From: Caldora sp965222765
GTDB lineage: Bacteria > Cyanobacteriota > Cyanobacteriia > Cyanobacteriales > Coleofasciculaceae
Assembly (NCBI GenBank): GCA_965222765.1
Contig: CBDCVG010000092.1
Location: forward strand, 62,001-126,000
Length of the DNA: 64,000 nucleotides
Reading direction: 5' to 3'
The translations under genes were made by a program, and so were the position numbers. The notes under the pieces were generated by a model that searched no databases, had not been told where the DNA came from, and saw nothing but the letters and a program-made list of their open reading frames with translations. Shown in pieces: positions 17,937-28,222 of this stretch (the first letter of the stretch is position 1; every line of letters starts with the position of its first letter).

Positions 17937-19310
17937 ATGAAATCTATAGCTCAGACTCAACAAATAGAATTATTTCCATTATTTAAACCGACGAATCTAG
18001 TATTTTTTCAATCTAAGTTTACTTTTGTGGATTTATTTGCTGGAATTGGTGGATTTAGAATTGCTTTAGAAGAAATAGGAGGAAAATGTTTAGGATACTC
18101 AGAAATTGATCAAGAGGCTATTAAGGTTTATCAAAAAAATTTTATTGGCTACATTAATTCTGGCGAAATAAATCTTGGAGATATCACCAAGCTCAATAAG
18201 CTACCTTTTAAAATAGATGTATTGGTAGGTGGAGTGCCTTGTCAACCTTGGTCGATTGCAGGTAAATTAAAAGGATTGGATGACCCAAGAGGTAAACTAT
18301 GGCTTGATGTTTTTCGAGTAGTAGAAGCCAATCAACCTAAAGGATTTATTTTTGAAAATGTCAAGGGTTTAACAGAACCTCGTAATCAACAAATCTTAGA
18401 ATATATTATTCATAATTTACAAATACTTGGCTATACAGTTAAATTCAATATACTCAATTCCTACGATTTTGGTCTACCTCAAGATCGAGATAGAGTATTT
18501 ATAGTTGGCATCAGAAATGATTTAGAAAACAACGAGTATTTTACATTTCCTCAACCTTTGGATAAGCAGGTGAAATTGTATGATGTCATTCCTGGTATTC
18601 AGGTTACTAACTTTAGGAAGAAAAAAATTCCTCCAGAAGTTTTGTTTGATGGTAAAATTCCTGCTTCTAGAGGCAGATTCCAAAAAAATGATGAATTAAA
18701 TGATTTTTTCCTTTTTGCTGATATCAGAGATGGACATACTACGATTCATTCTTGGGATTTAATCAAGACAAATGCTAGAGAAAAATTGATTTGTCAAACT
18801 ATTCTCAAAAATAGAAGAAAGAAAATTTATGGTCCTAAGGATGGTAATCCTTTAAGTTTTGAAGTCTTAAATAAGCTTATTTCAGGATTGCAAATAGAAG
18901 AACTTGAAAAGTTGGTTGCTAAAGCAATACTGCGTAATGTTGAAAAAAAAGGATATGAATTTGTTAACTCCAAAATTTCTTCAGGAATTAACGGTATTTG
19001 TAAAATTTTCTTCCCCCATGCAGATGTAATAGCAACTTTAACAGCGACGGGAACAAGAGACTTTATCGCCACAAAATCAATAAAATGTCAAAAACCTGAA
19101 AGCTATAAACGAACTTTTATCAATGAAATTTACAAAAAGAAAAAAATTCAGCCATTAACTGCACAAAATTATGCCAGGTTGCAAGGTTTCCCTGAATGGT
19201 TCCAGATTGCTGATAATGAGACTACGGCAAGGCATCAACTGGGCAATGCAGTTTCTGTACCTGTTGTCTATCATTTAGCCAAATCTTTGCTAAAGATAAT
19301 TGATAATTGA
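17937..19310 (+). CDS. DNA (cytosine-5) methyltransferase
   Basis: 457 residues with all main C5-MTase motifs in order: I (VDLFAGIGGFRIALEE), IV with the catalytic Cys (GGVPCQPWSIAG), VI (FENVKGL), VIII (LPQDRDRVFIVGI), and IX-X (ARLQGFPEWF, QLGNAVSVPVV). The target-recognition region lies between about 220 and 400. No restriction endonuclease is adjacent, so it may be an orphan regulatory methylase or a leftover of a type II system. The composition is more AT-rich than the neighbours, consistent with acquisition. The final residues (IIDN) come from the start of a TTGATAA repeat. Confidence 0.95.
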   Translation: MKSIAQTQQIELFPLFKPTNLVFFQSKFTFVDLFAGIGGFRIALEEIGGKCLGYSEIDQEAIKVYQKNFIGYINSGEINLGDITKLNKLPFKIDVLVGGVPCQPWSIAGKLKGLDDPRGKLWLDVFRVVEANQPKGFIFENVKGLTEPRNQQILEYIIHNLQILGYTVKFNILNSYDFGLPQDRDRVFIVGIRNDLENNEYFTFPQPLDKQVKLYDVIPGIQVTNFRKKKIPPEVLFDGKIPASRGRFQKNDELNDFFLFADIRDGHTTIHSWDLIKTNAREKLICQTILKNRRKKIYGPKDGNPLSFEVLNKLISGLQIEELEKLVAKAILRNVEKKGYEFVNSKISSGINGICKIFFPHADVIATLTATGTRDFIATKSIKCQKPESYKRTFINEIYKKKKIQPLTAQNYARLQGFPEWFQIADNETTARHQLGNAVSVPVVYHLAKSLLKIIDN

Positions 19311-19344
19311 TAATTGATAATTGATAATTGATAATTGATAATTG
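19296..19344. repeat. ATTGATA heptamer tandem repeat
   Basis: Six or more ATTGATA units overlap the last codons of the methyltransferase gene. Confidence 0.9.
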
Positions 19345-19818
19345 GTTAATTTGGTCTAAGACCTCTTCATTTATGAAGAAAATAAGCTGAATCTCATTTT
19401 TGCACATCTAGTGTAGATATCTTGTCTGCAACTGATTATAGGCTGGCAAGATGCCTTCAAGACTAACGATCACACATGGCAGTTTTAAGAAAAGCTATGC
19501 TAGAAGATAGTAAAGTCAAGCGTCTTCTTGGCAATAAATAGGGCTTGCGTAATAAGTGTGTAAGCTATGCCAAACAAAGCTTTCAATCGTTTTCTGCCTA
19601 GCAAGCGTGCAAGGAAATTGTATCGATGGGCTCAATTTCCTTGCACTTTCGTGGAAAATTCCCTAACACCTAATACCTAATACCTTACCTACCACCTGCC
19701 ACCTACCACCTACCACCTATTCAAACCCGAAAATTACGACTTATTCTCCCAAGCCCTAAATAGGATTACTTGGGCAGTTCTCAATAACACAACGCCAATT
19801 TAGTCGAAGTTGAAAATA
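19345..19818. other. Gene-free stretch with CCTAATA/CCTACCA repeats
   Basis: No gene seen. At about 19663-19727, short tandem units (CCTAATA, then CTACCAC) fill part of the gap before the exoprotein gene. Confidence 0.6.
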
Positions 19819-22800
19819 ATGAAATTCTCTCGCCTACTATCAATTTTTACTATAGTTTTTTCCCTATTACCTATTGCTGAAGCTTTAGCTCAGATAACTC
19901 CTGATAATACTCTGGGAGCTGAAAATTCAGTAGTTATACCTATTGATCAACTCAATGAGCAGATTGATGGTGGTGCCGCTAGAGGAGCCAATTTATTTCA
20001 CAGTTTTCTCGAGTTTAATGTTGGTGCAGGGCGAGGGGTTTATTTTGGTAATCCTACTGGGATCGAAAATATCCTTTCTCGTGTCACTGGTAACAATCCT
20101 TCTAATATTTTTGGTCAGTTGGGAGTATTGGGTGATGCTAATTTGTTTTTGCTCAATCCTAATGGAATTTTCTTTGGCGAGAATGCCAGCTTAGATATCA
20201 ATGGCTCCTTTTTAGCTACTACTGCTGATGCCATTAGTTTGGGAAATCAGGGTTATTTTAGTGCCTCTGAACCCCAAACTAGTAGCTTAATTGCCGTTGA
20301 GCCAGGAGCGCTGTTTTTTAATCAAGTTGCTAATCAACCCGGGGTAATTACCAATAGAGGCAATTTAGCAACCGGGGACAATTTTATCCTCTCAGCAGAC
20401 AATCTGGACTTGCAAGGTCAATTGCAAGCTGGGGGAGATTTGCTCTTGCAGGCTCAAGATACGATCAAGGTACGAGATACTGTAGCAAGTCCCTTTCATT
20501 GCTGATGCAGGGGAGCAGCTATTGGTACAGGGGAATCAAGGAGTGGATATCTTTGCCTTGAATCATCCTGATAGTGGCTTTTTCTCAGGTGGGGATATGG
20601 TATTGCGCTCAGCTAACACCATTGGAGGTGATGCTCACTATACTAGTGGTGGTAATTTTAGGATTGAGCAGTTAGATGGCAGTTTAGGGAATCTCTTTAG
20701 TCCCTATGACCCAGTTATTCGTGCTAGTGGAGATGTAAGTTTCGATAGTTATACCGGAGCCTCCCTACATATTTTGGCTGGAGGGAGTGTGACAATACCA
20801 GGCAATATTACTATTAGAAGGACAGATACAGTAGCCAACTCGATTCAAGAGAATGTCACCCTATCTAATGGGACAGTAGTTGCTGTTGATGGTAGTGCTG
20901 AGCCAACTTTGGATATTAGAGCCGGAACTACAGCCTTTGGTACAGCGGGAATTACTGGCAACACGGGCGGCTTCTCTACATTTCCTGGTACTGGTGGTAC
21001 TGCTACTAGTGCCAACATCACTATTGGTAATATCACTAACGAAGGTGGATTGGTTTTACTAACCAATCAATATGCTCCTAATAACGCCTTACCAGGGGGA
21101 ACAATTCAAATTGGCGCAATTGATACCAGTAACCGAAGGGATGATGGTGGTAATATTTATCTCGACTCTCGTGGTAGCCTGGAACTCACTAGTGACCTTA
21201 ACTCTTCTGCTCGAAGGGATGGAGATGCAGGCAACATTCATTTGTTCGCTGAAGAACAAATTGCGATCGCTAATAGTAGAATTGCCAGTGATTCGGTAAA
21301 TGGGGTGGCTGGATTAATTGAGCTACAGGCGAATAACGATATCAATATCACTAATAGCAACATTAAAGCTGAGAGCAGAGGCAATGACGCTGTTGGAGTT
21401 GGTGGTTTTATCGCCATTACTGCTCAGGCTGGCTCGATTTCTCTTAACGACGGAGCACAGTTAAATACGAGTGCTAGAGGTAACGGATTTGCTGGGAATA
21501 TCACTCTGGATGCTGGCAATCAAATTACGATTGCCAATAACAGCACAATCAGGAGTAATGCCAACAATGGGGTGGCTGGATTGATTGAGCTACAGGCGAA
21601 TAACGATATCAATATCACTAATAGCAACATTAAAGCTGAGAGCAGAGGCAGTCAGACTTCTGGAGAAGTAGGTGAGATTAACATTAGAGCTGAGGTTGGC
21701 TCAATTTCTCTCAACGAGGGAGTACAGTTGAATACTCGTGCCACGGGTAACGGATATGCGGGGAATATCAATCTAGATGCTGGTAATGAAATTGCGCTTG
21801 CCAATAACAGCGAAATCATCACTAATGCCAAAAATGGGTTTGCTGGAAAAATTAATCTACAGGCTGATAACTCTGTCAATGTTACTAATAGCAATCTCAG
21901 AGCCGAAAGTGGAGACAGTGACAATTCCGGAGAAGTAGGTGAAATCAACATTAATGCTGAGGCTGGCTCGATTGCCGTAAGTGGCGCGATATTGGATACC
22001 AGAGCTACAGGTGATGGATTTGCCGGTACTATTGCTTTGGCAGCTGGTGACTCAGTGGAGATTACCAGTAGTAAGTTTACTGCCCAGAGTCCAGGATTAG
22101 ACAATTTTACCAAAAATGATGAGAGTGAAGCGATCGCCATTACTGCCGCTGGTTCGATTTCTCTTGACGGAGCAGAGTTGAACACTAGCACTAGCGATGA
22201 AGGATTTGCTGGGAATGTCGTTTTGGATGCTGGTAATCAGATTACGATCGCTAATAATAGTGAAATTAGTAGTAATGCCAACAATGGGGTGGCTGGATTG
22301 ATTGAGCTACAGGCTAATAACGATATCAATGTCAGTAATAGTGATATTAAAGCTGAAAGTAGAGGCAGTGACAGTTTTGGAGTTGGTGGTTTTATCACCA
22401 TTACTGCTCAGGCTGGCTCAATTGCTCTCAACAACCGAGCACAACTGAATACGAGTGCTAGAGGTGACGGATTTGCTGGGAATATCACTCTGGATGCTGG
22501 CAATCAAATTGCGATCGCTAATAATAGTGAAATCAGAAGTAATGCCAACATTGGGGTAGCTGGAGTCATTAATATAGAGGCAGATAACTCAGTTGAGGTA
22601 ACTAATAGTAAACTTGAGGCGGAAAGCCAAGGACATAATACTTCTGAAGACTTTGGTGAAATCAACATCACTAGCGAGGCTGGCTCAATTACTCTCAACA
22701 GCGCTACAGTAAGTACTACCGCCAAAGGTTCCGGAGTGGCAGGGGATATTAATTTCAATTCTGGTAACCAGATTGTTGCCGATAACAGCAATATTCAAAG

Positions 22801-23851
22801 TAATGCCACTAATGGCTTAGCTGGAGCAATTAATTTGCAAGCCAATAGCTCAATCTCCCTAACTAATACCCAAATGACGGTTAACAGCTTACCTGTAAGT
22901 GGAGGGGTATTAATTGATGGTGAAGAGGGTAATGGTGGTGACATTGATATCAGTAGTTGGTCACTTTTACTAACTGATACCACCATATCTTCTAATTCCC
23001 AAGGAGATGGAAATGCCGGTAATATTACCCTCAACATCGCGGATAACCTCAGCCTTGATAACAGTGCAATCACTGCTGACTCTACCCAAGCTGGAGGCGG
23101 TGACATTACTATTACTGCATTAGATAGCCGTCTGCGTAACGGTAGTCTAATTAGTACAAGTGTAGCTGACGGTGACGGTGGTGGCGGAGATATTACGATT
23201 ACTTCCCCTCTTTTCCTGGCTCTGGAAGATAGTGATATCCTTGCCAATGCCAACCAAGGTGCAGGAGGCAATATTAATATTAACTCCGAAGCCTTCTTAG
23301 CTGACTTATTTGCTAGCGGTAATGCGGTTGCCGTAGGTAGGAACCCCGGTGACTTTAACCAGTTTCGCGGCAATGGTAGGGTAGATATCTCCGCTTCCTC
23401 ACAAGTAGCAGGACTAAGTGGTGATGTCAGTTTTCCTGATTTCAGCTTCCTGCAAAACTCTCTTTCCCAACTAGCAGCCAACTTCGTCAATCCAGAACAA
23501 GCGATCGCGAATAGTTGTCTAGCATACCGCAATACGCGGCAAGGCAGTTTCAGTGTTACTGGTACTGGTGGCTTACCCCCCACTCCCAACAATAGCTTCA
23601 GTAGTCAGTATTACCTCAGGGGAGTACAGTCGATTGGTGAGGCAACTGTGGGAGTTCGCAATACTCAGATACAGCACTCAGCAGCAATCTCTAGTTGGCA
23701 ATTAGGTGACCCAGTAATTGAAGCCCAGGGTATGATAGCCACAGCTGATGGTAGAATTGTGCTGGGTAATGAGCCACAGTTGGCAGCAATGGCTAGTGCC
23801 GAAGATGTGGTTTGCGATCGAAGTCCTCAGGAATCAGAGGTAGCTGAGTGA
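19819..23851 (+). pseudogene. Filamentous haemagglutinin-type TpsA exoprotein, one frameshift
   Basis: Two frames (to 20505, then from about 20500 to 23851) form one gene of about 1340 residues. Signal peptide (MKFSRLLSIF to AEALA), then the TPS secretion domain with its usual motifs (FHSFLEFNVGAG, NLFLLNPNGIFFGENASLDI). A long beta-helix of repeats follows, for example GLIELQANNDINITNSN, with two copies 267 bases apart. The C-terminus ends in a Cys-containing block (SCLAYRNTRQGSF) common in cyanobacterial members. The break is one extra base near 20496, where PFHC-stop in one frame becomes PFIADAGEQLLVQG in the next. Such proteins are exported by a TpsB (FhaC-type) porin, and none is in the window. 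Either an assembly error or a phase-off allele. Confidence 0.88.
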
Positions 23852-23856
23852 TATAA

Positions 23857-24640
23857 ATGTCATCTTGAATGTTGCGAAGCCAAATGAAGTATCTCAATGT
23901 ATCCCTAAGATATGAGATGCTTCGCTCCACTATCGTAGAGTTTACCCTCGAACGAAGTGAAGAGCTCAGCATGACATAATCATGATACAAATCTCATGTT
24001 GAATATTGCGATCGCGGTATGAAATATCTCAATGTATCCTTCACATATGAGATGCTTCGCTCCACTATCGTGGAATTTACCCTCGAACGAAGTGAAGGGC
24101 TCAGCATGACAGGGTTAAGTACTGAGAATGAGTGCATATTATGACACGATAATGATACAAATTATAACTGTCATGCTGAATGCAGCGAAGCGGAATGAAG
24201 CATCTGCCGAGTTTCCCCCACATTACGAGATTCTACCCTTCGGGAATGCTTCGCAAACGTTGAGCTATACTCTCCCCTGGTTTCCGAGGAAGAAAATTCA
24301 ACATTTGAGATTATTTGCGATCGCAAATAGACAACACAAAAGTATCATACTGAAAGTAGCGATCGCAGTATGAAGTATCTCGTTGCATCCCTGAGATATA
24401 AGATGCTTCGCTTCGCTATCGTGGAATTTACCCTCGAACGAAGTGAAGGGCTCAGTATGACAAGGTAAAGTGCTCAAAATAACCCAATCACCATGACACA
24501 ATCATGATATAAATGTCATGCTGAATGCAGCGAAGCGGAGTGAAGCATCTGCCGAGTTTCCCCCACATGCGAGATTCTTCTTTGAGCGGAGCCTGCCCTC
24601 GAACAAAGTGAAGGGCTCCACTCACAATGACATAATGAGG
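23857..24640. repeat. Palindromic repeat array, left arm (five units)
   Basis: About five units of 100-130 bases occur at roughly 23857, 23989, 24167, 24337 and 24510. Each starts near TGTCATGCTGAA and ends near CTCAGCATGACA or CACAATGACAT. Two types can be told apart: type A with TATGAAGTATCTC and GATGCTTCGCTCCACTATCG, and type B with GCAGCGAAGCGGAGTGAAGC and CATCTGCCGAGTTTCC. The order here is A, A, B, A, B. Spacers are also repeated (GAGAATGAGTGCATATTATG, CATAATCATGATA). Confidence 0.85.
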
Positions 24641-24659
24641 CTGACCTAATAAACACAAG

Positions 24660-24950
24660 GTGAACAGTTATTACGTCTACATTCTGACAAATTACTCAAG
24701 AACACTTTACACTGGCGTAACTAATAACTTACATCGTCGTGTATACGAGCATAAAAAAAAGCTCATTCCTGGATTTACTCACAAATATAATATCAATCAA
24801 CTAGTCTACTACGAGGAAACCTCAGAGGTTAGGGAAGCTATCAGCCGTGAAAAGCAGATTAAGGGATGGTTACGTGCTAAGAAAATTGCTTTGATCGAAT
24901 CGAAAAATCCTCAATGGCTTGATTTGAGTGCTGATTGGTATGAGAAGTAA
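24660..24950 (+). CDS. GIY-YIG nuclease domain protein
   Basis: 96 residues, the normal length for a stand-alone GIY-YIG domain. The motif is present as YYVYILTN...LYTGVTNNL, followed by the catalytic-type Arg/His block HRRVYEHK and the metal-binding Glu in EAISREKQIKGW. It starts at GTG (24660); an in-frame stop lies just upstream, so there is no longer form. The gene sits alone within an array of palindromic repeats, with units on both sides, so its job may concern those repeats (see findings). Related small proteins are often annotated only as putative endonucleases. Confidence 0.9.
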   Translation: MNSYYVYILTNYSRTLYTGVTNNLHRRVYEHKKKLIPGFTHKYNINQLVYYEETSEVREAISREKQIKGWLRAKKIALIESKNPQWLDLSADWYEK

Positions 24951-24956
24951 CTCTAG

Positions 24957-25275
24957 ATTTCATGTTGAACTATTCACCTGAGTTCGAGGATAAACTCCGC
25001 TATCGCAGCATGAAGGATCTCGGTGCATCCCTCACATACGAGATGCTTCGCTCCACTATCGTAGAGTTTACCCTCAAACGAAGTGAAGGGCTCAGCATGA
25101 CATAGTCAAGTCCTAAGAATGACCCAATCACTATGACATAATCATGATACAAATGTCATGCTGAACGCAGCAAAGCGAAGTGAAGCATCTGCCAAGTTTC
25201 CCCACATATGCGAGATTCTTTATTTCGCGGAGCCTGCCCTCGAACAAAGTGAAGGGCTCCTTTCAGAATGACATA
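24957..25275. repeat. Palindromic repeat array, right arm (two units)
   Basis: One type A unit (about 24957-25105) and one type B unit (about 25147-25275) follow the GIY-YIG gene in the same orientation and with the same spacer (GACCCAATCACTATGACATA) as on its other side. 25276-25395 holds nothing recognisable. Confidence 0.85.
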
Positions 25276-25395
25276 GTGAAGTGCTTAAAGAGAAAATTAA
25301 TCAGGTGCTTTGGCAAGATGTCGTTCAAACATACAGATGACAATTTTATCTAAATTTGTTAGCTTTGTAGTATCTTGAAACAAAGGATTACTGTT

Positions 25396-26034
25396 ATGAC
25401 ATCTGAACTAAAAGCTATCAATGTAGATGAACCATTTCTATCACAAAAGGCATTTAGAGATTTTATTAAACTGCCATCTGATGAACCTTCTCCTAAAGTT
25501 GGAGTTCATAATTTGTTAAAGGTTACTAGAGAAGTTATAAAACATGAGCTTGTTAGTTGTGGATGCTCTGAGGCAGAACTCATTGGTTGCCAATTAGAAT
25601 ATGAAATTGCTCAAGAGAGTAGCCAAGAAACAGGAGAAATTTACTCCTTTAAGTGGAATCAGATATCTGAATCTAAGAAGACAACTGAAGATGTAGAAGA
25701 AATACCCGAAGAGTTACCTGATGTGGCTTCAGATACAGATAATCCTCTATCTTATGAATTTATGAGCAAACTCAATCAGCGCCTTGATGAAGTCAGCCTG
25801 GATTTAGATGGAGTCAGACTAAGCGGTAGTCGTGTAGACTTTGGAAGACTTGGAGATTCCAGTTGTCGGAAGAAATGCGACCAGGATCCGAATGATAACA
25901 AATTTTACAGAAGATGGTTTTGTAATGGGAATCCAATGGATTGGGTTAGAGAGAATGGGCGAAAAGTTAAATGTGAATTGGGAATACGTCCAGGTTCAGG
26001 AACAGGCTCTCAATTGCCTATTGAGCGAGAGTAG
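25396..26034 (+). CDS. Uncharacterised protein
   Basis: About 212 residues from the ATG at 25396 (AAAGGA precedes it); a TTG seven codons upstream is less likely. The N-terminal half is acidic and helical (HNLLKVTREVIKHEL, then a CGCSEAELIGCQ cluster), followed by an acidic linker. The last ~60 residues (SSCRKKCDQDPNDNK...) have an odd composition. The next frame over the same stretch encodes a more protein-like sequence (TNFTEDGFVMGIQWIGLERM), so a +1 frame error near 25845-25870 is possible. No family recognised. It converges on the trypsin gene, separated from it by two repeat copies. Confidence 0.6.
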   Translation: MTSELKAINVDEPFLSQKAFRDFIKLPSDEPSPKVGVHNLLKVTREVIKHELVSCGCSEAELIGCQLEYEIAQESSQETGEIYSFKWNQISESKKTTEDVEEIPEELPDVASDTDNPLSYEFMSKLNQRLDEVSLDLDGVRLSGSRVDFGRLGDSSCRKKCDQDPNDNKFYRRWFCNGNPMDWVRENGRKVKCELGIRPGSGTGSQLPIERE

Positions 26035-26048
26035 TAACAAGGCTATTT

Positions 26049-26280
26049 ACCCCTCTTCTGTCACTTTCCGAAATTCTGACGATATTCCGTCATTACAGCC
26101 AACGATACCTAACGAGAGAATCAGGGTTTGACCCCTATTTTTCGGAGTCTGACAGAAGAGGGTTACCCCTCTTCTGTCACTTTCCGAAATTCTGACGAAA
26201 TTCCGTCATTACAGCCAACGACACCTAACGAGAGAATCAGGGTTTGACCCCCATTTTTCGGAGTCTGACAGAAGAGGGTT
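26049..26280. repeat. 116-bp MITE-like element, two head-to-tail copies
   Basis: Copies at 26049-26164 and 26165-26280 differ at only a few positions from each other and from 7513-7628. Ends are ACCCCTCTTCTGTCAC and GACAGAAGAGGGTT. Confidence 0.92.
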
Positions 26281-26333
26281 ACAGCACATTGCAGGTAAAT
26301 GAAGTACAGATACAATAATAAAACTCTTGTGGA

Positions 26334-26352
26334 ACAGGCATCTTGCCTGTCC
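26334..26352. repeat. ACAGGCATCTTGCCTGT palindrome
   Basis: An 8-bp-arm inverted repeat between two convergent genes. The same palindrome in the other orientation (ACAGGCAAGATGCCTGT) lies at 41836-41852. It could terminate transcription, though no T-run follows. Confidence 0.6.
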
Positions 26353-26361
26353 TTGTGTACA

Positions 26362-28200
26362 TCATTCAGATAAAATTTGCTGTATATCTGAAGCTAGTTC
26401 GGGTTTTTCCTCGGCAAGAGCCTCTAAATCACTGATCACTTTAGAGCTGGCAATCTTGTCTTTATTTAATGCACGCATAATTTCTTGATAAATATCTGTT
26501 GCTCTACTTATGTTTCCTGCTTGTAGTTGAGCCAAACCTAGAAGATGTAGACAATCAATATCCTTCCGTTCTCCTTGGCATACGAATTCTAAATCTTCAA
26601 CAGCTTCTTTAGCCTTACCTTGTTTTAAAAGAATGTCTGCCCGATATTGACGAATGTCAATATTTGATGATGAATTAGGTGCAGATTCAATGCTCTGTGT
26701 ATAAATTTTAACTGCTTCAGGTAATTTCCCCAATCGCTCGTAAAGTATTCCCTGGTTGATTAGGGCTTCAAAAAATATTGGGTCCCATTTCAAGGCTTGC
26801 TTATATTCTATTAAGGCTTTTTCACAATTTTCTCTCATCTCAGAGCAGTCCGAGTTTGTAGTATTTTCATACAGAAATCCTAAGAAATAATGAGCTAGTG
26901 ACCTGACTCTAATAGTCTGTTGGTTTTCTGATCTTATTATCTTAGTTCTGGCTAAATCAATACCAAGATTGAGAGTGTCAATTGCTTTTTGTAATTTTCC
27001 TTCTTTTTTATAAATTTCACTTAGATTAAAGGCAGCCATAAGAGGTATCAGGTCAGGCCATTCTTCTGTCTTTAAGTCTAAATCAAAAGAATTAGCTGTT
27101 GGCAAAGATAGCTTGGAGAGATAACTTACGTCATGCTTGACGGCTGTTACGTACACTTCTAAAGTTGAACCACCTCTAGTTCCCCAAACTATTATTGCGG
27201 CTCCTAACTTTTTTCCTAGAGCTTGTGCCTCATTACTTCGCGATACAATTTTATCTGTAGGGCAAATTTTTACATCAGGTAGTACTTGTTCTTCCAAGCT
27301 TTCTAAAATTTTGTTTTCTAAGTCTGGATTAAGATGGAAACTTGTGCCCGAGTTGTGAAACTTTTTAGCAACGGCAATTGCTTGTTTTCCCTGCTTACGA
27401 GCTTGATAAAAACAGCTTGATTCTCCTATTAATTGTGGCAGCCAAAAGGCTGTTGAACTTAATACAGGAACTAAAACCAAACCAGCCCATACCTTCGGAC
27501 TACTATACCAACTCCCTTTAGCTCTATTCTTGCCAGGAATCAGAGGTGGAATTGTCCATTCCCCTAATTTAGACCAAGCCTTTACCAGCATCTCAGTCGG
27601 AATCATAAAAGCGACTTTGGCTTCGATTCGTTCCAAGTCTGCGGCTACTGCAATTCCAACAATACCTTTTAGCTTCTTATCCCAGATGGGAGTGCCGCTG
27701 AATCCTGGTTCTACCCGAAAACCTGGTTCTTTCTCCGCTTCTATCTGTACCCAGCCAGCACCCTGGCGTCTACAAAGTACACCGTAAGCCCATACACCAT
27801 TATCATGTCCATCAGGAAAGCCAAAAGCAGCGAAACCATGTCCCTCCAACTTCTTCTTACTTAGCAGCGGAGCAGGGATTGCCCCCACAGGAGGTGCAGT
27901 TTCTAGTTTCAAAACTGCAATGTCCTCTCCATCCTCTGGTGGAGGCAAGGAATTATCTGCCTGAACTTGTCGCCAAATGACTACCCTCGCCTGAAAAATC
28001 TCTCCAGGCTCCAGAATGACAAAGTCTAGGTTAACCTCTTCTAATGGTTTCTCTGCAGTGTACTCCGAGATACCCAGTGCTTGTGCTACAACATGAGCGC
28101 AAGTGAGTATATATTTTTCCTGTACTAAGAAACCAGCACCAACAACTATACCGTTAGACTTGCAAATTCTAACTATCGATGGCTCAAACTGCATTGCCAT
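26362..28200 (-). CDS. Trypsin-like serine protease with transmembrane segment and TPR repeats
   Basis: 612 residues. The N-terminal trypsin-like domain (1-215) has an intact triad: His36 in LTCAHV, Asp93 in GEDIAVLKL, Ser168 in EPGFSGTPIWD. A single hydrophobic segment (about 233-252, VWAGLVLVPVLSSTAFWLPQ) follows. Next is a mixed alpha/beta region (270-370) with a LGKKLGAAIIVWGT block reminiscent of TolB/CsgG-type folds, then TPR repeats (about 375-600, e.g. ALINQGILYERLGKLPEAVK). It is immediately downstream of a Trypco1-like gene (22-base gap, same strand), the arrangement described for predicted NTP-dependent conflict systems. No NTPase or known effector domain is fused here. Probably membrane anchored with the TPRs as sensor. 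Confidence 0.88.
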   Translation of the reverse strand: MAMQFEPSIVRICKSNGIVVGAGFLVQEKYILTCAHVVAQALGISEYTAEKPLEEVNLDFVILEPGEIFQARVVIWRQVQADNSLPPPEDGEDIAVLKLETAPPVGAIPAPLLSKKKLEGHGFAAFGFPDGHDNGVWAYGVLCRRQGAGWVQIEAEKEPGFRVEPGFSGTPIWDKKLKGIVGIAVAADLERIEAKVAFMIPTEMLVKAWSKLGEWTIPPLIPGKNRAKGSWYSSPKVWAGLVLVPVLSSTAFWLPQLIGESSCFYQARKQGKQAIAVAKKFHNSGTSFHLNPDLENKILESLEEQVLPDVKICPTDKIVSRSNEAQALGKKLGAAIIVWGTRGGSTLEVYVTAVKHDVSYLSKLSLPTANSFDLDLKTEEWPDLIPLMAAFNLSEIYKKEGKLQKAIDTLNLGIDLARTKIIRSENQQTIRVRSLAHYFLGFLYENTTNSDCSEMRENCEKALIEYKQALKWDPIFFEALINQGILYERLGKLPEAVKIYTQSIESAPNSSSNIDIRQYRADILLKQGKAKEAVEDLEFVCQGERKDIDCLHLLGLAQLQAGNISRATDIYQEIMRALNKDKIASSKVISDLEALAEEKPELASDIQQILSE

Positions 28201-28222
28201 TTGTTGTTACTATCAACAACTC

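Noticed and set aside
17937..19310. Complete restriction-modification system
   Set aside because: Only the methyltransferase is seen; flanking genes are a CHAT-TPR protein and an exoprotein, with no nuclease candidate within 5 kb.
21652..23592. Long leftward frames inside the exoprotein gene
   Set aside because: Caused by the repetitive, Ala/Asn/Gly-rich composition of the sense strand; the sense frame has signal peptide, TPS domain and beta-helix repeats.
23793..23990. Leftward frame at the end of the exoprotein gene
   Set aside because: Shadow of the TpsA gene plus the first repeat unit.
24128..24501. Short frames on both strands within the repeat array
   Set aside because: They translate the palindromic repeats themselves; repeated copies elsewhere carry stops in the same place.
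23857..25275. CRISPR array
   Set aside because: Units are 100-130 bases, of two types, diverged and palindromic, with repeated spacers; CRISPR needs short identical repeats with unique spacers, and no cas genes are present.
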